A stretch of DNA of 44,555 bases from Pedobacter sp. V48 (lineage in GTDB: Bacteria > Bacteroidota > Bacteroidia > Sphingobacteriales > Sphingobacteriaceae). The stretch covers positions 25,128-69,682 of the forward strand of contig NZ_AWRU01000012.1 in NCBI RefSeq assembly GCF_000523515.1, given 5' to 3'. A program made the position numbers and the translations under genes. This document shows, piece by piece, positions 1-8,128 of this stretch; the first letter of the stretch is position 1, and each line of letters opens with the position of its first letter. Under the pieces are notes generated by a model that was not told the origin of the DNA, made no database searches, and saw only the letters and a program-made list of their open reading frames with translations.

Positions 1-1
1 A

Positions 2-238
2 AAAAAAAGGCCTCATGTTGTTATGCTCGATATTAAACTTTCAGACCAGGACTGCATACAGGTCACAAAGCTCATCAAACAAAAATATCCTCACCTGCCT
101 GTGATCGCCCTGAGCTGTAATGAAAATATTCAAGATGATTACAGCAAACACGGATTTGACGGATATATCAAAAAACCTTTTGATCTTGACCTTCTTTATA
201 GTATCCTTGAGAAACACCTGGGAGACAGGCAAAAATAA
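2..238 (+). CDS. Stand-alone response regulator receiver, 5' end cut by the window
   Basis: The frame is open from base 2 to a stop at 236-238, so the start lies outside the window. What remains is the C-terminal two thirds of a CheY-like receiver: the phospho-acceptor strand reads VVMLDIKL with the expected Asp, followed by the conserved small residue in VIALSC and the Lys of IKKPF. No output domain follows, so it should be a single-domain receiver working by protein contact. It is closely similar in sequence to the intact receiver at 31390-31749 and to the dead one at 4008-4398 (shared PHLP, HGFD, KPFDLDLL). It lies about 260 bp upstream of a large histidine kinase on the same strand, which may be its partner (inference). 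Confidence 0.85.
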   Translation, partial: KKRPHVVMLDIKLSDQDCIQVTKLIKQKYPHLPVIALSCNENIQDDYSKHGFDGYIKKPFDLDLLYSILEKHLGDRQK

Positions 239-499
239 ATCCTCATCGCACACAATCGCAGCACATAAGCTGAGTTTATTGATAAAGAACTGCTGCCTAC
301 TTCGGGGCAAACAACCATACATAACCAAATTCGAATGGCAATCTAAATACCTGTAATTATTGGCTTCGATGGCTCATATTACCCTTTAGAAAAACCGCGA
401 ATTTTGAAAACAATCGTTACTTCGCCGGCATTTTTTTTTGCAATAAATTGTATCTTCGTTCTTCCTGCGGATTTGATCAGATCATTTAAATTTTAGCAC

Positions 500-2878
500 A
501 TGAGCAGTCTTGACCCTACTCAATTGAATCATGACATACACCTCTATTCCAGCTCTTTCCAAGAGCTATTTCAGCATTCTCCTTTAGCAGTTTATGCATG
601 TGACAAGCTTGGATACCTGAACTTTTATAATCAGGCCGCTGCCACGCTATGGGGGCGCCGACCAGTGCTCGGAAAGGAACGCTGGTCGGGTGCCACGAAG
701 TACTACTTTCCAGACGGGAGGCCAATGCCGATAGAGGAATGCCCCATCGCGGTAACGCTTAAAACAGGAAAGGCTCAAACCGGACAGGTAACCATTGAAA
801 GATCAGACCGCAGTTTTCGGGACCTGCTGGTTTCCCCTGTCCCCATTTTTGATAAAGATGAAAAACTAATTGGCGCTTACAATACGCTGATAGACATTAC
901 AGACCATCAAAATGATGGCGTCCGCCATGCCAGGCTCTCTGCCATTGTAGATTCATCGGACGATGCTGTCATCAGCAAGGACACCAATGGAATCATCCAA
1001 AGCTGGAACGCTGGTGCCTGCCGGATGTTTGGCTATACCGAAGAAGAAGCGATAGGAAAGTCTATTACCATGATCATTCCTGATGAGCGACTGAGCGAAG
1101 AAACCCTCATCCTTGAAAAGATCAGGGCCGGTGAGCGAATCGATCATTTTGAAACTATCCGCAGGCATAAAGACGGTAGTAATATCCCGATTTCTGTGAC
1201 TGTTTCACCTATCGTTGACTACAACGGGCGCGTAGTAGGCGCATCAAAAGTTGCCCGAAACATTTCAGAACGACTCCAGAGTGCAGCCAGACAATCGATA
1301 TTATCAGCTATTGTCGAGTCCTCTGATGATGCGATCATCAGCAAAGACCTCAATGGGATCATCACCAGCTGGAACCGTGCCGCACAGGAAATTTTTGGCT
1401 ACACTGAACAGGAAATCATTGGTAAATCCATTACCCTACTGATTCCTGAAAACAGGATGGAAGAAGAAACAGTCATTCTGGGCAACATCAGAAAAGGCAT
1501 TAAGGTGGATCATTTTGAGACTATTCGCAAAGATAAGCAGGGCAATGAGATTGCCATTTCGCTAACCGTTTCCCCCATTCGTGATGGTAGCGGTAAAGTT
1601 ATTGGAGCCTCTAAAGTAGCACGAAATATCACCGCCCAGCTCAAAGCACAGGAGCAAATAAAAAAGCATACAGAAAAGCTTGAAATCCTGAACTCCATTA
1701 GTAAGCGTATTACTGAAAAAATGGATATTGATGTAATCCTGCAAAGGGTAACCGATGCCACCACTAAAATCACAGGAGCAGCTTTCGGGGCTTTCTTTTA
1801 CAATACCATTAATGAAGAAGGTGAAGCCTTTATGCTGTACACCCTTTCCGGCGCACCAAAAGAAGCCTTCGACCGCTTTGGGATGCCGCGTAACACGGCC
1901 ATCTTCCATCCAACATTTGCCGGGCAGGGTGTAGTCCGTGTAGATGACATTACCAAAGACCCGCGTTATGGGCACAATTCCCCTCATTACGGCATGCCTA
2001 AAGGACACCTGCCGGTGGTCAGCTACCTCGCTGTCCCGGTGATTTCCACATCCGGAGAAGTGATCGGGGGACTTTTTTTTGGACATCCACAGGCCGCTAT
2101 GTTTAAGGCAGACCATGAAGACCTTGTCGTAAACATTGCCGCCCAGGCCGCCATCTCTCTGGATAATTCCAGACTTTTCGAGCAGGTAAAATCACTTAGC
2201 GATAAGAAAGATCAGTTTATCGCCCTGGCCAGTCACGAACTAAAAACACCCATGACCACCATTAAAGGATACCTTCAGGTAATGGCAAAAACCGAAGTCA
2301 GCCCGACGAGCAAACTCTTCCTGGATAAATCACTTTACCAGGTAGAAAAACTCAACAATCTGGTCGACGAGTTGTTGCATATGTCCCGAATGGAAGCTGG
2401 AAAACTTGAATTTAACCTTGAAGATTTTGACCTTCGTCAGTTGCTAGCAGATCAGGCGGAAATTTTTCGATATACCTTTTCGACCCACCGCTTAATTACT
2501 GAGCTCCCCGATCTAAGGGTGATCATCAATGGGGATCGGCAACGGATCGAACAGGCGGTCACTAACCTGGTTAACAATGCAGTGAAATACTCCCCGGGGG
2601 CAAAACAGGTAGAACTAAAATTGGAGATTGCAAATGAGCGGGTCATTATCCGTGTGAAGGACTATGGTATAGGACTAAACCAGGATCAGCAGCGAATGAT
2701 TTTTACGCGCTTCTACCGGGCAGAAGAAACAAAAGGCATCAGCGGGCTTGGGCTTGGGCTCTACATCACCAAGCAAGTAATAGACAACCACAAAGGAAAC
2801 ATTCAGGTTATCAGCAGACCTGGGCAGGGATCTGAATTCCTGATCAGCCTGAATTTGAAGGAAACCAAACCTTTTTAG
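500..2878 (+). CDS. PAS-PAS-PAS-GAF sensor histidine kinase
   Basis: A 792-residue soluble kinase without signal peptide or membrane segment. Three PAS domains are visible (about residues 19-135, 143-262 and 268-387), then a GAF domain (about 405-555), a HisKA dimerisation domain with phospho-acceptor His579 in the motif LASHELKTPM, and a HATPase domain (about 675-790) with N-box NLVNNAVKYSPG, G1 box DYGIGL and G2 box GLGLGLYI. The second and third PAS domains are near copies of each other (both contain SSDDA, ISKD, GKSIT, DHFETIR and GASKVARNI), pointing to an internal duplication. The kinase probably senses a cytoplasmic signal or redox state through a bound ligand, but the sequence does not say which. 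A receiver gene follows 56 bp downstream, so the two likely formed a kinase-regulator pair. That receiver is frameshifted here. Confidence 0.93.
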   Translation: MSSLDPTQLNHDIHLYSSSFQELFQHSPLAVYACDKLGYLNFYNQAAATLWGRRPVLGKERWSGATKYYFPDGRPMPIEECPIAVTLKTGKAQTGQVTIERSDRSFRDLLVSPVPIFDKDEKLIGAYNTLIDITDHQNDGVRHARLSAIVDSSDDAVISKDTNGIIQSWNAGACRMFGYTEEEAIGKSITMIIPDERLSEETLILEKIRAGERIDHFETIRRHKDGSNIPISVTVSPIVDYNGRVVGASKVARNISERLQSAARQSILSAIVESSDDAIISKDLNGIITSWNRAAQEIFGYTEQEIIGKSITLLIPENRMEEETVILGNIRKGIKVDHFETIRKDKQGNEIAISLTVSPIRDGSGKVIGASKVARNITAQLKAQEQIKKHTEKLEILNSISKRITEKMDIDVILQRVTDATTKITGAAFGAFFYNTINEEGEAFMLYTLSGAPKEAFDRFGMPRNTAIFHPTFAGQGVVRVDDITKDPRYGHNSPHYGMPKGHLPVVSYLAVPVISTSGEVIGGLFFGHPQAAMFKADHEDLVVNIAAQAAISLDNSRLFEQVKSLSDKKDQFIALASHELKTPMTTIKGYLQVMAKTEVSPTSKLFLDKSLYQVEKLNNLVDELLHMSRMEAGKLEFNLEDFDLRQLLADQAEIFRYTFSTHRLITELPDLRVIINGDRQRIEQAVTNLVNNAVKYSPGAKQVELKLEIANERVIIRVKDYGIGLNQDQQRMIFTRFYRAEETKGISGLGLGLYITKQVIDNHKGNIQVISRPGQGSEFLISLNLKETKPF

Positions 2879-2934
2879 TGAGTATGCTGTTGTAATGCAA
2901 TAGGATAATTGGAAGTTATTTATATCACAAGGAC

Positions 2935-3292
2935 ATGAAACAGATTTTTATTGTAGAAGACGACGCGGGCATCAGAGAGCTGATCGAATACCTGCTGATC
3001 AGCGAGGACTACCAGGTCAGGTCATTTCCGACAGCGACAGATTTTAAAGAAGGGATGAGTAAAGGACGACCTGACCTGATCCTGATGGACATTATGCTGC
3101 CGGATGGAAATGGCCTTGGATATGTGCAGGGGCCTAAGCAAAGCAGAAGCCTCGTCACATATTCCGATCCTGCTTATGTCTGCTAACACCGCAGAATACA
3201 AGATTAGTCAGGAAAATTGCGCCAGGGACTTCATCTCCAAGCCTTTTGATATCGATGACCTCATTGTCCGTATAGCCAAGCAGCTCAATTAA
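2935..3292 (+). pseudogene. Response regulator receiver, split by a frameshift
   Basis: Read as one gene this would be a receiver of about 119 residues. The start MKQIFIVEDDAGIRELIEY carries the acidic pair, LILMDIMLPDGNG carries the phospho-acceptor Asp, and DFISKPFDIDDL carries the Lys. The frame changes close to 3118-3122: the 5' part runs on to a stop at 3184-3186 out of register, while the true C-terminal half is in the next frame and ends at 3290-3292. Removing one G in the run after CTT restores the reading. It follows the histidine kinase at 500-2878 and would be its cognate regulator. Either a real single-base insertion has disabled it or this is a sequencing error; the rest of the gene is undamaged, which favours a recent event or an error. 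Confidence 0.75.
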
Positions 3293-3461
3293 TTTTAAGC
3301 CGGTCCAACAGGACTAATGTTTGATTGTTGTGTTTTGGCTCATCCCATAATTTAAACTCGCAAATAGCAGCTTTTTTATCAAAATTTTGCCTGGCCATAA
3401 ACAGCACTGACAAGCGCTTCCCGTGGGTTTTGAAGGTGAGGATATGTCGATTAAGCATCAT
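3285..3461 (-). CDS. Small hypothetical protein (58 aa), weak
   Basis: An open frame starting MMLNRHILTFKTHGKR and ending in a stop that overlaps the last bases of the convergent receiver. It has a basic N-terminal half and a short hydrophilic tail. I recognise no family. It is reported because it fills a gap between genes and its composition is protein-like, but no ribosome site or neighbour supports it strongly. It could be a chance frame. Confidence 0.3.
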   Translation of the reverse strand: MMLNRHILTFKTHGKRLSVLFMARQNFDKKAAICEFKLWDEPKHNNQTLVLLDRLKIN

Positions 3462-3561
3462 TTAATGGTTATGCGTCCAGCATGCCTATCAAGCTTAAAT
3501 TACTTCGAAATCATTTCGCCAACCTGAATATAGCCTTTGTCATATAACCACAGGTCATTGA

Positions 3562-3648
3562 CGTGAATATACAAATGGCGTGCTGAAGATCAATGTAGCC
3601 AAAAAAGAGGAATTCAAAATGGCCAGCAGACACATCGAAATCAAATAA
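3562..3648 (+). pseudogene. C-terminal remnant of an Hsp20 small heat-shock protein
   Basis: In frame with a stop at 3646-3648, the sequence reads EYTNGVLKINVAKKEE and then ends in HIEIK. This is the end of an alpha-crystallin domain plus the C-terminal IxI anchor. The intact Hsp20 at 39782-40228 ends in the same way (YADGVLCVDIAKREE then RQIEIK). A stop lies directly upstream of the match, and no alpha-crystallin domain can be read in the preceding bases beyond a few blurred codons. It is a relic of a former Hsp20 gene and not functional. Confidence 0.65.
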
Positions 3649-3777
3649 TTCCAGATTAGGAGTAAAAACAGAGCACCAAGGCACCCTTAAAAAACACGAC
3701 AAATCATTATTTCTGTCGTATCTTTTTATTAATATTCAATTGTTTATGCGATCTATTAATTTGTTGTTTTTTAACTA

Positions 3778-3906
3778 TTATAAATAGATTTTAAGCCAAA
3801 TGCCAAGATTATAGCCAAGTTTGGCAATTTCTATAACGGCTAAAACTACGAATACACCAACTACTACAGGGTTCAGCCCAAAATTAGCTTTTACTGATTC
3901 TAACAT
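3778..3906 (-). CDS. Very small single-pass membrane protein (42 aa)
   Basis: The frame starts at 3906 with MLESVKANFGLNPVVVGVFV and ends with a stop at 3778-3780. Residues about 12-27 form one hydrophobic helix (PVVVGVFVVLAVIEIA), followed by a short segment with Lys and Tyr and a second weakly hydrophobic stretch. Upstream is an A/T-rich leader of the kind common in Bacteroidota. It is not a recognised family. Nothing competes with it on either strand and the codon pattern fits a membrane peptide, so I consider it a plausible real gene. Confidence 0.5.
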   Translation of the reverse strand: MLESVKANFGLNPVVVGVFVVLAVIEIAKLGYNLGIWLKIYL

Positions 3907-4007
3907 AATTTTTAAATTAGGATATAAGTCTACGCTTTAAATATATGCATTTGGTGCCAATTAGAAAAGGTTTCAAGAAAAAAATTAATCAACTGTAGTG
4001 TCTTTTC

Positions 4008-4398
4008 TATTGCCTCCTGTATCGTCTATCGGCAGATTTTTGCTGCGCCGGAATATGTTTTATGAGCACGTTATCAAGCAGATCCAGTCCAAAGGGTTTG
4101 CGGATATACCCGTCAAACCATTTGCCCCAGACAACCGGTCAATATTATAATTGCAGCGCATGGCAGTGATCGGAAGGTGCGGGTGGCACGGTGTGATCGG
4201 AAAGCAGGCTTGTTTACAGGTTTCGCGATCCGACCTATACTCCAGCATCGCTACAAGTGGTCTATGCTGATCTACCAAAGACAGAAAATCATCTTAAATA
4301 TTTTCAAACTACAATACCTCAAACCCTTACAGAGTTAAGGCGCGTGTCAGCACATCCAAAATGGCGGCATCGGTGTCCTGAGCAATAATGGTTTCCAT
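4008..4398 (-). pseudogene. Decayed stand-alone receiver
   Basis: Read from 4398 on the minus strand, the sequence begins METIIAQDTDAAILDVL, matching the start of the intact receiver at 31390 (MERIVIQETDPAVLEVLD). It then hits in-frame stops after about 20 and 26 codons. It continues in register with DQHRPLVAMLEYRSD (phospho-acceptor Asp replaced by Glu) and HPHLPITAMRCNYNI. A further frameshift then leads to WFDGYIRKPFGLDLL and VLIKHIP, before a stop at 4008-4010. Several independent lesions and loss of the Asp show true decay and not a single error. Confidence 0.8.
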
Positions 4399-4541
4399 AA
4401 CTATTTTAACTGTACATTAAAGCTACGATTTTTAGGATATTTCAGCAGTTCTAACCCTATACTTCCCTGACACAAATTAAATGCTCGAAAGAACTTTTTT
4501 AAACCCCAGCTGTTTTTCAATTGGCAATAAAGAGAAAAACC

Positions 4542-4748
4542 ATGAACACTAAAGGAAACAGAAGTTCAGACCGGCAAACAGGGAATTACCAACAGCCACA
4601 AGTGGATGGAGAAGCCCAAACCGGACTGACAGACCAAACCATTACCGCAGTGACCGACGAACTGCCCACCCTTTTTAATTTACCAGAACCCCCGGTTGAT
4701 CCAGAAGATGAGGAAGACGATGATCCCGTATCAACATGTCATCAATGA
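4542..4748 (+). CDS. Small acidic, probably disordered protein
   Basis: A 68-residue protein starting MNTKGNRSSDRQTG after an AAAGAGAAAA leader. I prefer the ATG at 4542 over an upstream in-frame TTG. The N-terminal half is rich in Gln, Asn, Thr and Ser. The C-terminal half ends in a run of Pro and acidic residues (PEDEEDDDP). It has no recognisable fold. Its last 13 bases overlap the start of the WYL regulator, which suggests translational coupling. It belongs to a set of similar acidic small proteins in this window (26116, 32133 and 37258). Function unknown. Confidence 0.55.
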   Translation: MNTKGNRSSDRQTGNYQQPQVDGEAQTGLTDQTITAVTDELPTLFNLPEPPVDPEDEEDDDPVSTCHQ

Positions 4749-5467
4749 AACAATATCAATCCGCCAGCGCTACCCGATTACGCAGGTTAATAGCCTTGCT
4801 GACCATTTTGCAAACCAAGCGAATTGTAAACGCAACTGATCTTGCGACCAGATTTAACATAAGCAAAAGGACCGTTTATAGGGATATCAGGCTATTGGAA
4901 GAGGCAGGTGTCCCGGTTTTCACCAAAGAAGGAAAAGGATTCTCATTGGTTGAGGGTTATAAAGTGCCTCCATTATTGTTTACAGAAAGCGAAGCAGCAG
5001 CGATCATTACCGCTGAAAAATTTGTCGCCGGCAATAACGATGAATCCCTTGTGAACAATTACCGCAATGCGACAGACAAAATAAAAGCGGTACTACGCTA
5101 CACAGAAAAAGACAAAATGAACCTGTTATCAGAACGTGTAAAAGTGTACAGTAATGACCAGGAGAAGCCAATGAGCAGTCACTTAACCGAATTGCAACAG
5201 GCACTGACCGATTATAAGCTCATCCGAATCCAGTATTGCGCCTTGAAAGAAGACCAAATCACCGAGCGCATTGTAGAACCTTTTGCTTTGTTTTATGCTG
5301 CAAACAAGTGGTTATTACTGGCCTTTTGCCGTTTGCGGAATGACTACCGCTTTTTTAGGATTGACAGGTTTCGATCTTTTCAAATCCTCTCTGAAAAATT
5401 TGAGCCACATAAAATGACGATCTCACAATATCTTGATGGACTCTCAGCAGATGCAATTCGTCCTTAA
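4736..5467 (+). CDS. WYL-domain transcriptional regulator (HTH_11-WYL, YafY type)
   Basis: A 243-residue regulator. Residues about 14-68 form a winged helix-turn-helix of the DeoR/HTH_11 class (recognition helix around ISKRTVYRDIRLLEEAGVPV). Residues about 145-220 form a WYL ligand-binding domain. The signature tripeptide is changed: where most members have W-Y-L, this one has WLLL at residues 192-195, followed by the conserved FCRLRNDYRFFRIDRF. WYL regulators bind small ligands or nucleic acid through this domain. The downstream gene on the same strand is an NmrA-like reductase 223 bp away, a common pairing and a likely target (inference). Confidence 0.9.
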   Translation: MSSMKQYQSASATRLRRLIALLTILQTKRIVNATDLATRFNISKRTVYRDIRLLEEAGVPVFTKEGKGFSLVEGYKVPPLLFTESEAAAIITAEKFVAGNNDESLVNNYRNATDKIKAVLRYTEKDKMNLLSERVKVYSNDQEKPMSSHLTELQQALTDYKLIRIQYCALKEDQITERIVEPFALFYAANKWLLLAFCRLRNDYRFFRIDRFRSFQILSEKFEPHKMTISQYLDGLSADAIRP

Positions 5468-5690
5468 ATAAGTAGCATTACAAACAGTGGGTCGGAGTCA
5501 TCAGTAACTAATGTGTATTTTTTAATGTCTCTTTTTGCGCATCGCTCAATATTTTACCAAAAGGCTTCATTTTCTAACCGAGTAACTGGCCGCTGCGATA
5601 CAAATCCGAGAACTGCAAAGAACCTATGACAAACAGCTGTCACAGTGCGTTCGCATTTTTGAGCGATTAATAAATTTAACCTATTGAATT

Positions 5691-6551
5691 ATGAATATTA
5701 TCTCTGGAGGAACAGGACAGATCGGATCTGCCTTAGCTAATGCCCTGCTCAAAAATGGCGAGGCAGTTACAATCATTTCAAGAAGTTCAAAGTCTGCGGC
5801 CGATTGGCAAGCAAAAGGTGCAAAATTTGCCGTTGCAGACATTTACGACACCGAAGGTTTACACCATATCTTTAAAACAGGAAAAAACATATTTGTATTG
5901 AATCCCCCTGCCGACCCCTTGACGGACACAGATCTGCAGGAAAGGAAAACGGGTGCTTCCTTAGTAGCAGCTTTAAAAGGCGCCCGGCCTGAAAAGATAG
6001 TTGTTGCCTCGACCCTAGGCGCCCGGCCAGGCAGTAGGATTGGTGATCTTAACACATTATTTGAGCTCGAGCAGGGTATAGCTTCCCTTGGATTCCCCTA
6101 TCAAATCATCAGATCCGCTTACTACATGAGCAATTGGGCATCATCGTTGCCGAGTATAAAGGAAACAGGTGAAATGGTGTCGTTCTTCCCCAAAGGGTTG
6201 AAAATCCCCATGGTCGCCCCGCAAGACATCGGGGAATTGGCAGCAAAGTTTATGACGACCAAAAACGGGCAAGAGCTCACCTCGATAGTTGGACCGGAGC
6301 TTTATTCACCTCAGGACGTTGCAGATGAGTTTTCAAATGCACTGGGCAGGAAGGTAAACGTAAAAGTGATCCCAAAGCACGAATGGACAGCCGCCTTTAA
6401 GTCTACCGGATTTTCCAAGGAGGCAGCCGCTTCTTACGCCGCAATGACAGAAATTGCAGCCAATCATATTGAATTACCCAAGGACGCCGTAAAGGGGAAA
6501 ATAACATTGCAGCATTTTATCAATAATCTGATCAGGACGCAGGATAAATAG
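5691..6551 (+). CDS. NmrA-like NAD(P)-binding reductase
   Basis: A 286-residue atypical short-chain dehydrogenase. The N-terminal Rossmann motif is GGTGQIG (residues 6-12), and the second strand ends in ISRSSKS, which would suit NADP. KIVVASTLGARPG and FPYQIIRSAYYMSNW correspond to the mid-domain of NmrA/QorB-type proteins. These bind NAD(P) and serve either as quinone or aldehyde reductases or as redox sensors. The gene stands alone after a WYL regulator, and a hairpin lies downstream. No signal peptide is present, so it is cytosolic. The substrate cannot be told from sequence. Confidence 0.87.
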   Translation: MNIISGGTGQIGSALANALLKNGEAVTIISRSSKSAADWQAKGAKFAVADIYDTEGLHHIFKTGKNIFVLNPPADPLTDTDLQERKTGASLVAALKGARPEKIVVASTLGARPGSRIGDLNTLFELEQGIASLGFPYQIIRSAYYMSNWASSLPSIKETGEMVSFFPKGLKIPMVAPQDIGELAAKFMTTKNGQELTSIVGPELYSPQDVADEFSNALGRKVNVKVIPKHEWTAAFKSTGFSKEAAASYAAMTEIAANHIELPKDAVKGKITLQHFINNLIRTQDK

Positions 6552-6590
6552 CGGCCTGACAAATACGATCCCTAAACAAAGGTATTACAT

Positions 6591-6621
6591 AAAAAGCGGG
6601 GCGATTCTGGTCACCCCGCTT
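6591..6621 (-). terminator. Rho-independent terminator behind sugE
   Basis: The 8-bp perfect stem AAGCGGGG/CCCCGCTT encloses a 12-base loop. On the minus strand it is followed by TTTTT, so it ends the minus-strand transcript that carries the SMR exporter. On the plus strand it has no T run and would be a weak stop for the reductase gene. Confidence 0.75.
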
Positions 6622-6666
6622 AGCCATCTGAATTGCGATAGGAATCTGGCTAACAGTCAGCAAAAG

Positions 6667-6993
6667 CTATTCCGACACCAGTTTAAGTCCGACCAGAGAG
6701 ATCACCAACGTACTTAGGAAAAAGAGTCGCCAAAAAGTTGCCGGATCTTTAAAGACAAGTATGCCAACCACCACTGTGCCTACTGCGCCAATACCGGTCC
6801 AAACAGCATAAGCTGTTCCGATGGGCATCGTTTGCGTAACTTTCATCAGCAGCAGCATACTGATAGACATGGTTATGAAAAAAGCTAAGTACCATAAATA
6901 AACCGCGCTTCCTGTTGCCTCCCTTGCTTTACCCAGACATGATGCAAAAGCGACTTCACAGAAGCCAGCGATTGCTAATAAAATCCAATTCAT
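6667..6993 (-). CDS. sugE: SMR family exporter, SugE/Gdx type
   Basis: A 108-residue protein with four hydrophobic helices, the standard length of small multidrug resistance transporters. The essential membrane Glu is at position 13 (GFCEV). The stretch PIGTAYAVWTGIGAVGTVVV matches the SugE/Gdx branch rather than the EmrE branch. Gdx proteins export guanidinium in exchange for protons; close relatives also move quaternary ammonium compounds. It acts as a dimer in the inner membrane. It lies 66 bp behind a Crp/Fnr regulator on the same strand and is likely co-transcribed with it. No guanidine riboswitch is recognisable in the short gap. Confidence 0.9.
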   Translation of the reverse strand: MNWILLAIAGFCEVAFASCLGKAREATGSAVYLWYLAFFITMSISMLLLMKVTQTMPIGTAYAVWTGIGAVGTVVVGILVFKDPATFWRLFFLSTLVISLVGLKLVSE

Positions 6994-7059
6994 AGTTATA
7001 TTATTTGTATGTAAATTTCGGTCGTTTTACAGCCAAAAAATTTAACATAGGATAAAAAG

Positions 7060-7626
7060 TCATTTATATATATTTGATCTTATGCGACTTAAACTAACCT
7101 GCGTTACGCCCAGGTAGGAGGCAATGTACCCCAGCTGTACCCGTTGCAACAGGTCCGGATTATCCCTGAGCAGGTCATTGTACCGATCAGATGCCAGACT
7201 GAATTGTCTTGCAATCAGTCTTTCCTCCACTTTGATCAGCTCAGTTTCTGCAAACTTGCGCCCCCAATTGGCAAGGAATATATCTTCATTAAATAAGCCT
7301 TGAAGATCGCTGCTGCTTATACGATAAAGAATCGAATCTTCTAAAAGTTCAATGTTTTCATAAGCGGGTTTATCTTCCACGTAATTTTTCAGTGAGATAA
7401 CGGTATCACCCTCACGCCCAAGCCAAATCGTAACATCTGTATCCTGTTGAAACTTATAGGACCTGACAATGCCTTTTTTTAAAAAATAAACGTTTCGGCT
7501 GATTTTGCCAGCCTCAAATAAAATTTGCCCTTTTGGTAAGGTAACTTCTTCTGTAACCTGCTTGAGCTTTACCACAGCGGCTTCAGGTACAGGATATATT
7601 TGATTTATGATTGCTTCAATTTCCAT
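7060..7626 (-). CDS. Crp/Fnr family transcriptional regulator
   Basis: A 188-residue regulator with an N-terminal cyclic-nucleotide-binding jelly roll (about residues 20-115; core GQILFEAGKISRNVYFLKKG) and a C-terminal helix-turn-helix (about 130-187; QLGYIASYLGVTQVSLSRIR). The residues that hold cAMP in E. coli Crp are not conserved, and there are no Fnr cysteines. The ligand is therefore unknown, as in most Bacteroidota members. It sits directly upstream of the SugE-type exporter on the same strand and probably controls it (inference from position). Confidence 0.92.
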   Translation of the reverse strand: MEIEAIINQIYPVPEAAVVKLKQVTEEVTLPKGQILFEAGKISRNVYFLKKGIVRSYKFQQDTDVTIWLGREGDTVISLKNYVEDKPAYENIELLEDSILYRISSSDLQGLFNEDIFLANWGRKFAETELIKVEERLIARQFSLASDRYNDLLRDNPDLLQRVQLGYIASYLGVTQVSLSRIRSNIYK

Positions 7627-8128
7627 CTTGATTACTTATCTGTCAAAAAACCATTTAAACTTGAAGACAGCTCATTAACCTGATAAGACCGTGATTAATG
7701 AAATTGTCTTCTAAATTACAATTATCATTGAACCAGTTGCTACAAATTATAACCCTAAATCCAAATACAGCAAATAAACTGGAACAAGAAGCGACCGGAA
7801 GCAAGCCCATATCGGAATTCACTTCAACAGTATTTCCTAATGGGATTTATTATCTATCCCCAAATATATTGATAACCCACAATAAAGCTTTAAATAAGCT
7901 GTTAAAAGTCCATTTCTTGAATTGATTACCCAAAGCTTCCAGATCACCACCAAGTAAAAAGACCCTAAAAACGGCCACTGGCTCTAAATTTAATGATTCG
8001 TACATGGAGTAAGTGCACACCATTTTCCCCGGGATGAAGGTCTGCAAGATCAATTTTGCTGATTCACCAAGGCTGCCTGATTTTAGTTATATTAGCCAAA
8101 ACTAGTGTTACCTCACTCAATTTCTCAA
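7627..8128. other. Divergent intergenic region
   Basis: About 500 bp between the Crp/Fnr regulator (minus) and the GH2 gene (plus), expected to carry both promoters. A 75-codon frame at 7698-7925 (plus) starts MKLSSKLQLSLNQLLQ but has no ribosome site, no recognisable family and unbalanced composition, so I do not call it a gene. The sequence GCCAAAACTAGT ends just before the GH2 leader (8095-8106) and recurs upstream of the GH43 gene at 21601-21612. Confidence 0.5.

Noticed and set aside
3511..3702. 63-codon minus-strand frame
   Set aside because: It is antisense to the Hsp20 relic, so its open frame is a shadow of former coding sequence.
4060..4278. 72-codon minus-strand frame taken alone as a gene
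   Set aside because: It is only the middle of the decayed receiver at 4008-4398, with true homology continuing in other frames on both sides.
7698..7925. 75-codon plus-strand frame in front of the GH2 gene
   Set aside because: No ribosome site, no recognisable family, and it lies where two promoters must be; treated as chance.
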